Shown here: piece after piece, positions 16,934 to 25,226 of the stretch
How the letters are laid out: every line of letters starts with the position of its first letter
Numbering within the stretch: the first letter of the stretch is position 1
Made by a program: the position numbers and the translations under genes
NCBI GenBank assembly: GCA_035556135.1
Contig: DATMFO010000003.1
Location: 248,001-312,000 of the forward strand
Length of the DNA stretch: 64,000 bases
Source of the DNA: ZC4RG30 sp035556135
GTDB lineage: Bacteria; Pseudomonadota; Gammaproteobacteria; Steroidobacterales; Steroidobacteraceae
Direction of reading: 5' to 3'
Notes under the pieces: generated by a model
The model's input: the letters and a program-made list of their open reading frames with translations, nothing else
Told to the model about the DNA's origin: nothing
Databases searched by the model: none

Positions 16934-18793
16934 CTACTGCGCCTGCCGCGAACCGAGGAACTCGGCAACCAGCCGCTCGATCCGGTCCGGGTCGGCCGGC
17001 TTGGTCATGTGGAAATCAAAGCCCGCCGCGTGCGCGCGTTCGACATCCTCCTTCTGCCCCCATCCGGTGAGGGCGATCAGCAGCGCCTCCTTGCCCCAGG
17101 GAGTGAAGCGGATGCGGCGGGCGACGTCGTAGCCATTGAGCCCCGGCATGCCGATGTCGAGCAGGACCACGTCCGGATGCAGGCGCGTGCCGGCTTCCAG
17201 GCCCTCCTCGCCGCTGCCGGCAGTCAGCACGGTATGGCCGCTGGAGCGCAGCACCATTGCCAGGGAGCTGGCCGCATCGCTGTTGTCATCGACCACCAGG
17301 ATGCGGCCGCAGAGTTCCCTGGTTTCCTTCGTGATACCTGCCGTGCGGGAATCCGGTGGCTCCGGCCAGCATCCGGGGATGCGTATTGTGAAGGTGCTGC
17401 CCCTGCCCGGTCCCTCGCTGGCCGCCTGCACCGTGCCGCCGTGCAGCTTCACGAGGCCCTTCACCAGCGCCAGCCCGATGCCCAGTCCGCCCTCGGCGCG
17501 GTCGATGGCCGAATCCACCTGCGAGAACATCTCGAACACCGAGGGCAATGCGGTCGCGGGCAAACCGATACCGGAGTCGGTGACGGAAAACAGCGCGTCG
17601 CCATCGTCGCACCAGGCACGCAGGATGATGCGACCACCGGGGTCGGTGTACTTGGCGGCATTGGTGAGCAGGTTCGAGAGCGCCTGCGACAGCCGCAGTG
17701 GATCCGCTTCAAGCTCAAGGCCTGGTCCGGGCAGTTCCAGGGTGAGTTCGTGCCGCTTCTGATCGATCAGCGGCTTGCTGGTTTCCACCGCGATCTTCAC
17801 CAGCGCGCCGACGGTCACGCGCTCGCGTCGCAGCTCCAGCCGTCCCAGCGTGATTCGCGAAACCTCCAGCAGGTCATCCAGCAACAACGCCATGCGCGCT
17901 ACCTGGCGGCTGATGATGTCACGGGCGGCCTGTGCCTGGGTTTCCTCGAGGTCCTTCTTCTGCAGCAGCCTGGCGGCGTGGCGGATGGGCGCCAGCGGAT
18001 TGCGCAGTTCGTGCGCCAGCGTGGCCAGGAAACCATCCTTACGGCGGTCAGCCTCGCGCAGGGCCTCCATGCGCTGTGCGGACTCATCCAGCACGCTGTT
18101 GAAGGCCCTGGCGATGGAGGCGAACTCCTCCAGTGGCATCTCGGGCGCGCGACGGCCGGGGTTGCGCCCGGAAACAATGTCGTCGGCCACGCCGGCAAAG
18201 GCTTCAACAGGACCGGTGATCCGGCGGCGCAGCCTTGTCGCCAGCGCAATGGCCACCACCACGCAGAGCAGCATGATCAGCGTCAGCAGGCCCAGGTAGG
18301 CGTGCACGTGTCCCCACACGTCATAGTCCGCTCGCATGTACACGGCACCCAGGCGCTCGCCGTTGCGCACCACGGGCCGCACGATTTCCATGCGGCGGCC
18401 CTCGATGTGCACGCCCTCCGGTGAGCCGGGCAGCACGTCGGGTGGCGGTGCAGCGCCCGGGCGGGCATAGGCAGCGTGCAGGCCGCCAGCGGCGGTGTAG
18501 ATGCCCGCTGCCTGCACCACCTGCGTTTCGCCGAATGCCGAGAGGTTGCGCGCCGCAGCTTCCGGGTCGTCGAAATTCAGCGTCGGGGCGGCCAGCAGCG
18601 CCATGATGCCGGCATTGGTGGAAAGATCCCGGGCGAGGGAGTGCCGGTACTCCGTGAGGTCGCGGTAGACCAGCACCACCGTCATGGTCAGCAGCGAGCC
18701 AGTGATGGTGACCGCGATGATCATCGTGAGCCTGCCGCGCAGCGAGGTGGCGCGGCCGATGCGCGACCGCACCAGGGCCAGCAGCCTTCTCAC
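16934..18793 (-). CDS. Hybrid sensor histidine kinase with C-terminal receiver
   Basis: A 619-residue inner-membrane kinase. Transmembrane helices at about 22-44 and 165-190 flank a periplasmic sensor of ~120 residues; then HAMP, an H-box (LATLAHELRNPLAPIRH), HATPase (NLLTNAAKYTDPGG, DSGIGLP, GGLGIGLALVKGLV) and a C-terminal receiver with the phosphoacceptor Asp in VVLLDIGMPG. The GTG start overlaps the stop of the yfiR-like gene (GTGA), so translation is coupled. The downstream output is unknown; no separate regulator with a DNA-binding domain is adjacent. The upstream YfiR-like protein and TonB receptor suggest it senses a periplasmic signal linked to uptake. Confidence 0.9.
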   Translation of the reverse strand: MRRLLALVRSRIGRATSLRGRLTMIIAVTITGSLLTMTVVLVYRDLTEYRHSLARDLSTNAGIMALLAAPTLNFDDPEAAARNLSAFGETQVVQAAGIYTAAGGLHAAYARPGAAPPPDVLPGSPEGVHIEGRRMEIVRPVVRNGERLGAVYMRADYDVWGHVHAYLGLLTLIMLLCVVVAIALATRLRRRITGPVEAFAGVADDIVSGRNPGRRAPEMPLEEFASIARAFNSVLDESAQRMEALREADRRKDGFLATLAHELRNPLAPIRHAARLLQKKDLEETQAQAARDIISRQVARMALLLDDLLEVSRITLGRLELRRERVTVGALVKIAVETSKPLIDQKRHELTLELPGPGLELEADPLRLSQALSNLLTNAAKYTDPGGRIILRAWCDDGDALFSVTDSGIGLPATALPSVFEMFSQVDSAIDRAEGGLGIGLALVKGLVKLHGGTVQAASEGPGRGSTFTIRIPGCWPEPPDSRTAGITKETRELCGRILVVDDNSDAASSLAMVLRSSGHTVLTAGSGEEGLEAGTRLHPDVVLLDIGMPGLNGYDVARRIRFTPWGKEALLIALTGWGQKEDVERAHAAGFDFHMTKPADPDRIERLVAEFLGSRQAQ

Positions 18794-19311
18794 CGGACCA
18801 CCCGCACGGCCACCGACAGCAGTTCGGCGCTGATCTTCAGGCCTGCCCGGCTGGCTGATTCCAGGGATGCCTCGAATCTCACGCGTCCGTCCGCATCAAG
18901 GAAGTTGATGGTGCTCCCGTGTGCCAGCCCCTGCCGGACGTCGGAAACTATCAGCATGCCGGGCGGCGAACCTGTGCGCGACAGGGACCTGAGTTCCTCG
19001 CGCCCGCTGCTGCCCACGTACAGGATCTGCGCTCCCCGGGCGGCCGCGAACGAATTCACCGCCCTCACCCGCACAGGCCGGCCGTGCAGCTGGCGCGTGG
19101 CAAACTCGCGCAGCTGTGCTGCCATCCCGGTGGTATCGAGCACTGCAATCACGAACTCCTCCGGCGGCGCAGCCGGCCACTCCACGTACTCGGCGAAGCG
19201 CAGGAGGAAGGCGGCCTTGACCGCGGTATCCGGATACGCCTCCGCGGCCCGCCCCTGCGCTCCGCCAGCGACCAGCATGGCCATGCACAGCAGGGGCAGG
19301 AAGTGGCGCAA
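18790..19311 (-). CDS. YfiR-family periplasmic protein
   Basis: A 173-residue protein with a signal peptide (MRHFLPLLCMAMLVAGGAQG...) and the family signature KAAFLLRFAEYVEWP, later QILYVGSSG, MLIVSDVRQGLAHG and INFLDADGRVRFEASLESA. In Pseudomonas, YfiR is a periplasmic repressor of the diguanylate cyclase YfiN; relatives also sit beside histidine kinases. It lies between the TonB receptor gene (3-base gap) and the hybrid kinase gene (4-base overlap), so all three form one unit. Binding to the kinase sensor domain is inference. Confidence 0.88.
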   Translation of the reverse strand: MRHFLPLLCMAMLVAGGAQGRAAEAYPDTAVKAAFLLRFAEYVEWPAAPPEEFVIAVLDTTGMAAQLREFATRQLHGRPVRVRAVNSFAAARGAQILYVGSSGREELRSLSRTGSPPGMLIVSDVRQGLAHGSTINFLDADGRVRFEASLESASRAGLKISAELLSVAVRVVR

Positions 19312-19314
19312 GGG

Positions 19315-21201
19315 TTATCGCCTCCAGCGGGCTTCTGCCATCAGGCCACGGCGGATCATCCCGCCTGCGGGTGCGGCATATTCGCGATGGCGGGCCTTGA
19401 GCAGGCTGGTGCCGCGCACCGAAACCTCCAGTGCGTCACTGGCCCGCCACGCATAGCGCATTTGAAGCTCCGTGTGCGAGCCCAGTGCAGGATCAGGCAG
19501 CGGCCCCACGTATCGCAGGGAGAAATCAAAGGATTGCCGGTGGCTCAGGTCGAAGGAGGACGCCAGCGAGCCCAGAGTGCGCGGATCATTGGCCGCCTGG
19601 CTCGTTCCCAGCGGACTGGTGGAGCCAGGCTTCAGGCGCAGGTCCTTGCGCAGCAGCTGGATGCCCGGCGTGATGCGCCACCAGTCGGCCACCTGCCAGG
19701 TAGCCCATGCGTCCAGGCCCCAGCTCTCGCCCTCCATTTCATTGCCCCAGTACAACGGCAGCCCGCCCGGTACATCACTGAACTCGATGGTGCGCAGGTC
19801 GTCGTAGCGGTTGTAGAACGCGGACAGCGACCACCAGAACGACGGGGCAGCGCTGACGCGGACTCCCGCCTCGTGGGCGACCACCTGTTCCGGCCTGAAC
19901 GCGTCGTTGCCTTCCAGGAAACGGATGCCTCCCAGGTATTCGGCCACATCGGTATCGAACGGGGTGGGTGCGCGGATGGCGCGCGCCACCGATGCCCACA
20001 GCAACATCGAGCGGCCCGTCTGCCAGCCTATGCGCGCTTCCGGCTGGGGCTCCCAGCCGGTGAAGTCGTTGTGTTCCAGCTTCATTCCCAGCGTCAGTTT
20101 CACTGCGCCCAGCCCCATGGTGTCCTGGGCGAACAGATGCCACAGCTGCAGCGTGCGGCCCTCCGGTTCGAACCGCAGGTTCTGGCTGCCGTTGATGTGG
20201 TAGCGGTGCATCCGGCCGCCCGCGCCCCACACGATGCTGTGTGCCCCGGCATGGACCTCCTGCTGCAGTTCCAGGTCGAAGGTGTTCTGGCGGTGCCCCT
20301 CCTGCTCGCGCGTATGGCGCTGCACGTGGTCGAAATACCCCTGCACCTGCAACGCGGAGCGCTGCGTGCGGTGCTGCCAGCGGGCCAGCAGGTTGGCGCC
20401 GGTGACGAACTCGGCATCGGATCCCGGGCGCTCGAACTCCCCCTTGTAGACATCCCCCTGCAGCTGGCTCTCGCCGCCCGCATGGTTGAAGTCGGTGCGG
20501 AAGCCCGCCTGGGCACGCTGCCACCCGTCACCCGCACTCACGCCGGGACTGCTCTCCAGGGCGTCGCTGCGCAATGCCTTGAGGTACACGCGCGCCGCTC
20601 CCGACTCGCCGAGCCCGGACCCGTAGCGGGCGGTCACATGCTGCTGGTCGCTGCCCGCCGTGGCTGTCAGGGCGGTGCCCTCCGACAGCCACGCCGGGCG
20701 GGTGATCACGTTGATCACCCCGTTCATGGCGTTGGCGCCCCACAGAGTTGCTCCCGGACCACTGATCACCTCGATGCGCGCGATGTCTGCCAGCACTACG
20801 TCCTGGGTGTCCAGATAAATCCCCGAGAACAGCGGCGAGTACACGCTGCGGCCGTCGATCAGGAGCAGCAGCTTGTTGGAGAAATTCTGGGCCTCCTGGT
20901 TGCCGCCGAAGCCGCGCGTGGATGCCACGTGGCTGCCGGCCCCCAGCTGGTGGATGCGCAGGTTGGGCGCCAGTTCCAGGGCCTCCACCAGCGTGGTGGC
21001 GCCCGAACGGCGGATTTCGTCCTGGGTGATGACGTAGATGGCGGCGGGGGCCTCGCTCAGCAGCTCTGCCGAGCGGGATACGGAGGTCACTTCGATCCTG
21101 CCGAGCTCCTCGAGCGAAAGACCCGCGAGGCTGGTGGGCTCGGCGGCAGGAGTTGCCTGCGACAGTCCACACAGCAGGATCAGGCATGTATAGGTCCTAA
21201 T
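19315..21201 (-). CDS. TonB-dependent receptor, apparent AUU start
   Basis: About 628 residues. Reading from the ATT at 21201 gives (I/M)RTYTCLILLCGLSQATPA, a good signal peptide, then SLEELGRIEVTSVSR, a plug with AIYVITQDEIRRSGATTL and IEVISGPGATLWGANAMNGV, and a barrel. The ATT has AAGGAG five bases upstream; the first conventional start in frame is the GTG at 21090, which would remove the whole signal peptide. Relatives in this smaller plug/barrel group are cobalamin or siderophore receptors, but the ligand is unknown. It heads a unit with the YfiR-like protein and hybrid kinase, so it may also have a signalling role. Confidence 0.88.
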   Translation of the reverse strand: MRTYTCLILLCGLSQATPAAEPTSLAGLSLEELGRIEVTSVSRSAELLSEAPAAIYVITQDEIRRSGATTLVEALELAPNLRIHQLGAGSHVASTRGFGGNQEAQNFSNKLLLLIDGRSVYSPLFSGIYLDTQDVVLADIARIEVISGPGATLWGANAMNGVINVITRPAWLSEGTALTATAGSDQQHVTARYGSGLGESGAARVYLKALRSDALESSPGVSAGDGWQRAQAGFRTDFNHAGGESQLQGDVYKGEFERPGSDAEFVTGANLLARWQHRTQRSALQVQGYFDHVQRHTREQEGHRQNTFDLELQQEVHAGAHSIVWGAGGRMHRYHINGSQNLRFEPEGRTLQLWHLFAQDTMGLGAVKLTLGMKLEHNDFTGWEPQPEARIGWQTGRSMLLWASVARAIRAPTPFDTDVAEYLGGIRFLEGNDAFRPEQVVAHEAGVRVSAAPSFWWSLSAFYNRYDDLRTIEFSDVPGGLPLYWGNEMEGESWGLDAWATWQVADWWRITPGIQLLRKDLRLKPGSTSPLGTSQAANDPRTLGSLASSFDLSHRQSFDFSLRYVGPLPDPALGSHTELQMRYAWRASDALEVSVRGTSLLKARHREYAAPAGGMIRRGLMAEARWRR

Positions 21202-21206
21202 GATCG

Positions 21207-21212
21207 CTCCTT
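21207..21212 (-). promoter_or_regulatory. Shine-Dalgarno (AAGGAG) for the TonB receptor
   Basis: AAGGAG on the minus strand, five bases before the in-frame ATT at 21201. The spacing is ideal and no ATG, GTG or TTG is in frame at that point, so the site argues for AUU initiation of the receptor gene. Confidence 0.6.
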
Positions 21213-21246
21213 CCCGTTGCAGCCCGCGCCGGTTTCTCCTCGTCCG

Positions 21247-22362
21247 TCAGCGGCCCTCGACCAGCTGCACCGGCACGCGCACCTGCTCGCGTCCGCGCTG
21301 CAATGTCAGCACGATCCGCTCCCCGGGCGCGGCGCGATCCAGCGCATCGAACAGGTCTTCCACGCTTTCAGTGCGGCGATTGCCCACGGAGATGATCACG
21401 TCTCCCACGGCGACGTTGCCGCGGGCATCGACGCGCGCGGCACGCAACCCCGCTGACGCGGCGGGAGATCCGCGTTCCACGCCCAGCACGTAGACGCCCT
21501 TGACCCTGTTCTGCTCGACCAGGAAGGCATTGATCTCCGAGCGCGCGACCACGCCCAGCGTCGGACGTTTGTATTCGCCCGTGGCGATCAGGCGCGGCAC
21601 GACGCGATTCACCGTATCCACCGGCACGGCGAAGCCCACGCCGGCATAGGCGCCGGAGGGACTGAAGATCGCGGTGTTCACGCCGATCAGCCGTCCGGCG
21701 GAATCGAGCAGTGGACCGCCGGAATTGCCTGGATTGATCGCGGCATCCGTCTGGATCAGGTCACGGATCGCCATGCCTTCCTGGGTGGGCAGTTCGCGAT
21801 TGAGCGCCGAGACAATGCCGGTGGTCAGTGTCCAGTCGAGGCCGAAGGGATTGCCGATGGCGAACACCTTCTGCCCCACCTTGAGGTCATCGCTGGTGCC
21901 GATGGGCAGCGCCGGCGGATGCCTGGCGCCGGTGTCGATGCGCAGCACTGCCAGGTCATGATAGGGGCTGCGTCCCACGAGTTCGGCATTGAAGGACCGT
22001 CCGTCCGCCAGGCGCACCTGCGCGCCGCTGGCGCCCTCGATCACATGGTTGTTGGTGACGACGTGGCCCTGTTCATCCCAGATGAACCCCGATCCTGTGC
22101 CACTTGGCACCTGCAGCGCGTTGAGCGACAGGTCGAATACACGCTGCGTGGGCGCGATGTAAACCACCGCCTGGCGCGATCGCTCGAACAGTGCGATGGT
22201 CTCGCGCTCTTCGGCGCCGAGCGGGCCGCGCGGGGTGGGTGTGCGCGGCGCAGTCGCTGCTGGCGGCTGGGCGGAGAAAGCCGCATCTGTCCACCAGGCC
22301 CCTGCGAGCAGTGCAGCCAGCACGCAGCAGGTGCAGAGGCGAAGTGTGAGGCTGCGGAACAT
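21247..22362 (-). CDS. DegP/HtrA-like periplasmic serine protease with PDZ domain
   Basis: A 371-residue trypsin-like protease. An N-terminal membrane/signal segment precedes the catalytic triad: His in VVTNNHVIEG, Asp in HDLAVLRI, Ser in NPGNSGGPLLD. A single C-terminal PDZ domain follows (GVYVLGVERGSPAASAGL, VGDVIISVGNRRTESVEDLF). One PDZ domain and this size resemble DegS/DegQ-like or trypsin-like periplasmic quality-control proteases. It lies 45 bases upstream of the TonB receptor gene on the same strand; co-regulation is possible. Confidence 0.9.
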   Translation of the reverse strand: MFRSLTLRLCTCCVLAALLAGAWWTDAAFSAQPPAATAPRTPTPRGPLGAEERETIALFERSRQAVVYIAPTQRVFDLSLNALQVPSGTGSGFIWDEQGHVVTNNHVIEGASGAQVRLADGRSFNAELVGRSPYHDLAVLRIDTGARHPPALPIGTSDDLKVGQKVFAIGNPFGLDWTLTTGIVSALNRELPTQEGMAIRDLIQTDAAINPGNSGGPLLDSAGRLIGVNTAIFSPSGAYAGVGFAVPVDTVNRVVPRLIATGEYKRPTLGVVARSEINAFLVEQNRVKGVYVLGVERGSPAASAGLRAARVDARGNVAVGDVIISVGNRRTESVEDLFDALDRAAPGERIVLTLQRGREQVRVPVQLVEGR

Positions 22363-22391
22363 TGGCGGATTATAGCCCCGCCGGCTGTGGC

Positions 22392-22760
22392 TCAGGCATC
22401 AACGCCCTGCAACAGCTTCCGCACCAGTTCCAGCAGATCATCGACGCGGAAGGGCTTGCGCAGGAAGGCATTGAAGCCGGCAAAGCGCATCCGCACCTGC
22501 GCTTCGCCCACAGCACTGGTGATGATGATGGGGATGTGCCGGAACTCCGGGTCGTCCCGCACCGCGCGCGCCATCGCCGCGCCATCCATGATGGGCATCA
22601 TGTAGTCGGATATGATCAGGTGCGGCCGTACTTCGGCCAGGCGCTCCAGCCCCTGCCGGCCGTTGGCGGCGACAATGACCCGATATCCCTCATCCTCGAG
22701 GGCCGTCATCAGGACGTCGGCCGCCCCGAATTCGTCTTCGACTACGAGGATGGTCAGCAC
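22392..22760 (-). CDS. Single-domain response regulator
   Basis: A 122-residue stand-alone receiver domain: LTILVVEDEFG with acidic pair, phosphoacceptor Asp in LIISDYMMPIMDG, the Thr/Ser switch in IIITSAV, and the conserved Lys in FLRKPF. No output domain, so it acts by protein contact as CheY-type regulators do. The GTG start at 22760 follows AGGGGA; an upstream in-frame extension to 22886 is inside the KaiC-like gene and implausible. It is the last gene of a kinase/KaiC-like/regulator unit, 13 bases after the ATPase gene. Confidence 0.88.
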   Translation of the reverse strand: MLTILVVEDEFGAADVLMTALEDEGYRVIVAANGRQGLERLAEVRPHLIISDYMMPIMDGAAMARAVRDDPEFRHIPIIITSAVGEAQVRMRFAGFNAFLRKPFRVDDLLELVRKLLQGVDA

Positions 22761-22773
22761 GTGGTCCCCTGCA

Positions 22774-24267
22774 CTACCTTTTCTTCCCTGGTGGTCGTCG
22801 CGCCGGTGTCCTGCGGCGCACCGCAGTGGCATGGGCCACGCCCGTGAACGTGGCCTCGAAGCCGAACAGCGGCTCCCCCGCCGCAAGCCCGCGACTGGTG
22901 ATCAACAGCTCGCGCACATGCTCGTCGTAGTCGCTGTTGCGCATCTTGGAGATGGAGATCAGCCGGCTCAGCGAGGCGTCACGCTCGACGAAGCGCATGA
23001 AGATGAGGTTCTCGACGATGGCGGACATGGCCGCCACGGGCATCCTCACGGCCGAACCGACGATCTCGGCGCTTTCCACCGTCAGCAGCGTCGCCACGCC
23101 CTGCGCGCGCAGCTCGTTGGTGAGGCAGGCCATGAAACGACCTATGCGGTCGCGGTTGGAGACGGATTCGAGCAGGCCCCCCAGGCCATCGATCGCAAGC
23201 CGTCGCACGCGGCGGGCACGCACCGCCCGCAGCAAGTCATGGCCCAGCTCATCCAGCAGGTGCTCACCCTGCGGGTGCCAGATGATCTGCAGGTGGCCGT
23301 TGTCCAACAGTGGCGTTACATCATGGCCGATGGCGCTGGCCTTGGCCTGGATGCGCACCGGTGATTCGTAGAAGCTGAACAGCAGCCCCGGCTCCTCGCG
23401 GCTGGACTGGGCGAGGAACTGCAGGGACAGCAGGGTCTTTCCCGCTCCGGTGGGACCCACCACTGCAGTGACCGAGGAGGAACTCACGCCACCGTGCAGC
23501 ATCTGGTCCAGGGTGAGCGAGCCGCTGGTCACGCGGCGGCCGGAACCGCGGTCCACCACGCTCGGCTCGCTCAGCCAGGACTCGATGCGGGGGAACAGAC
23601 GTATGCCCTGCGGCGTGATGCGGAAGGAGTGCTTGCCCCGCAGGGATGCGCTGCCGCGGAACTTGCGCACTTCCAGCGTGCGCTCGTTGCGCACATCCAG
23701 GCGTTCGTCGCTGAGCTCGATGAGGCCGTCCACCATGGTGTGCTCGGCGCTGGCCATGGCCCCTGCGCCGCTGGTGAGCAGCAGCACGGTGCAGCCGTTG
23801 GCCACGGCATGGCTCTGCAGCTCGTGGATGAATTTCTTGAAGTCGCGCGGCGTGGGGGCGGATTCCTCGGCCGCCACCAGGCCGTCGAGGATGAGCAGGC
23901 TGATGCGCTGGTCGCGGATCTCCCGGCGCAGCAGGCCCAGCAGCCCTTTGAGGCCTTCCTCTTCCAGGGTGCGGAAGGCACTCACATAGAACAGCTGGTC
24001 CGGGATCACGCTCTCGTTGAAGAAGGACATGGGCCTGAGGTGCTGCAGCATGCGGGTATGCGATTCGGCCAGCAGCGTCACGTAAACCGCGCGGCCGCCG
24101 GCAGCGATGTGCGCGTAGCACATCTGGTTGGCGAGGATGGTCTTGCCGGAGCCGGGCAGGCCCTGCACGATGTATACGCCGCAGGCGAGCAGGCCGCCGT
24201 TGGTGATGATGTCGAGACCTTCGATGCCGGTCGGGAACCGGTCGAGCGTGAGGTTTTCGTTGGTCAT
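22774..24267 (-). CDS. KaiC-like double RecA-type ATPase
   Basis: A 497-residue protein with two KaiC/RadA-like domains. The first has Walker A GLPGSGKT at residues 36-43 and Walker B LLILDGL; the second has GPTGAGKT and Walker B LAIDGLGG. By eye the first of the paired catalytic Glu residues of KaiC is Ala in domain 1 (LLAES) and Tyr in domain 2 (FYES), with the second Glu kept in both. At the KaiC Ser/Thr phosphorylation site, Ser seems retained and Thr is Ala (MSAIVEN). No KaiA or KaiB gene is in the window. The start overlaps the upstream kinase stop (ATGA) and a response regulator follows. A basic tail (RRRTPARRPPGKKR) ends it. Role: signalling ATPase, not proven to be a clock. Confidence 0.88.
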   Translation of the reverse strand: MTNENLTLDRFPTGIEGLDIITNGGLLACGVYIVQGLPGSGKTILANQMCYAHIAAGGRAVYVTLLAESHTRMLQHLRPMSFFNESVIPDQLFYVSAFRTLEEEGLKGLLGLLRREIRDQRISLLILDGLVAAEESAPTPRDFKKFIHELQSHAVANGCTVLLLTSGAGAMASAEHTMVDGLIELSDERLDVRNERTLEVRKFRGSASLRGKHSFRITPQGIRLFPRIESWLSEPSVVDRGSGRRVTSGSLTLDQMLHGGVSSSSVTAVVGPTGAGKTLLSLQFLAQSSREEPGLLFSFYESPVRIQAKASAIGHDVTPLLDNGHLQIIWHPQGEHLLDELGHDLLRAVRARRVRRLAIDGLGGLLESVSNRDRIGRFMACLTNELRAQGVATLLTVESAEIVGSAVRMPVAAMSAIVENLIFMRFVERDASLSRLISISKMRNSDYDEHVRELLITSRGLAAGEPLFGFEATFTGVAHATAVRRRTPARRPPGKKR

Positions 24268-25103
24268 GAATGCCCGTTTGAGCTGTCGTGAAGGCGAGGA
24301 GTGGGTGGGGGAGAATCCGTGGCGGACAGGAGCCCGGGCAGCAGCACCGTGAAGGTCGAGCCCTGCTCCGGACTGCTCTGCACCGAGATGCTGCCGCCTT
24401 GCGCTTCCACCAGTGATCTCACCAGCCACAGGCCGATGCCGAAGCCGCCGCGCTTGTGGGTGGAACCGGGAGCCTGCTGGAAACGCTCGAAGATCTTCTG
24501 CTGGTCGTCGGCGCTGATCCCGATGCCCTGGTCGCGCACCGAAAGTCGCGCCATCATGCCCTGGGCCTGCAGTGACACCTGGATCGGGCTGCCACGGCCG
24601 TACTTGATGGCGTTTGAAACAAGATTGGCAATGATCTGCTCCACGGCCAGGCGATCCCAGGAACCCAGCAGTTGCGCCGGCAGGTCAAGGCGCATGGTGC
24701 TGCCGGCGAACTGCGCGTCCGGTTCGAATGAAGCGCAGATTTCCCGTATGGAACGGCAGAAATCAAACTGGCTGCGATCTGCCGCCCAGGTCCGCGAATC
24801 CAGCCGCACGGAATCCAGCAGCAGCGTCGCGCGCTTGACCGACATCTCCACCACATGCCGCATGCGCTCGAGTTTGGGCGTGAGGGCATCCAGCCGCTCC
24901 CGCCGCGCGATGGAAAGCGTCGCGGTCACCAGCAGCAGCAGGGTATGCATGGGGTTGCGCAGTTCGTGCGCAGCAACGGCCAGCAGGTTGTCGCGGGACA
25001 GAATGTCGGCCTTGAGCCTTTCGACTTCCGCCAGGAGGGCGGATGCCCGAACGTCTTCCTGCTCGCTGGCGGGCGAATCCAGCGTCCCCGATATCGACTC
25101 CAT
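24264..25103 (-). CDS. Cytosolic sensor histidine kinase
   Basis: A 279-residue soluble kinase without transmembrane segments. A short coiled coil (ALLAEVERLKADILSRDNLL) leads into the H-box (LAVAAHELRNPMHTLLLLV), followed by HATPase motifs NLVSNAIKYGRG, DQGIGIS and FGIGLWLVRSLVEAQGG. There is no separate sensor domain, so the input probably comes from a partner, most likely the KaiC-like protein encoded next (4-base overlap). The ATG at 25103 has AGGGAA upstream; an in-frame ATG at 25142 is the alternative. Confidence 0.88.
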   Translation of the reverse strand: MESISGTLDSPASEQEDVRASALLAEVERLKADILSRDNLLAVAAHELRNPMHTLLLLVTATLSIARRERLDALTPKLERMRHVVEMSVKRATLLLDSVRLDSRTWAADRSQFDFCRSIREICASFEPDAQFAGSTMRLDLPAQLLGSWDRLAVEQIIANLVSNAIKYGRGSPIQVSLQAQGMMARLSVRDQGIGISADDQQKIFERFQQAPGSTHKRGGFGIGLWLVRSLVEAQGGSISVQSSPEQGSTFTVLLPGLLSATDSPPPTPRLHDSSNGHS

Positions 25104-25174
25104 CAAGGTTCCCTGACTGCCTCGCCGCGCGCTGCGAGGCATCGTAACGGGCTGCAGGGTGGGCCGCTCGGAAA

Positions 25175-25210
25175 TCCTCCAGTCGTAGGAGTTTTCCTAC
25201 GACTGGAGGA
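25175..25210 (-). terminator. 16-bp perfect hairpin downstream of BON gene
   Basis: TCCTCCAGTCGTAGGA (25175-25190) and its exact reverse complement (25195-25210) are separated by four bases. On the minus strand the stem is followed by only TTT, so it is a strong hairpin but a weak classical terminator. It sits between the end of the BON gene (25227) and the start of the histidine kinase gene (25103). It could instead be an RNA-stability element or an operator. Confidence 0.5.
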
Positions 25211-25226
25211 ATCATTCCTCCACTTG

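Noticed and set aside
18919..21456. Long plus-strand open frame across the YfiR-like and TonB receptor genes
   Set aside because: Antisense to well-supported genes; no motif, no Shine-Dalgarno site, and codon bias of a shadow frame.
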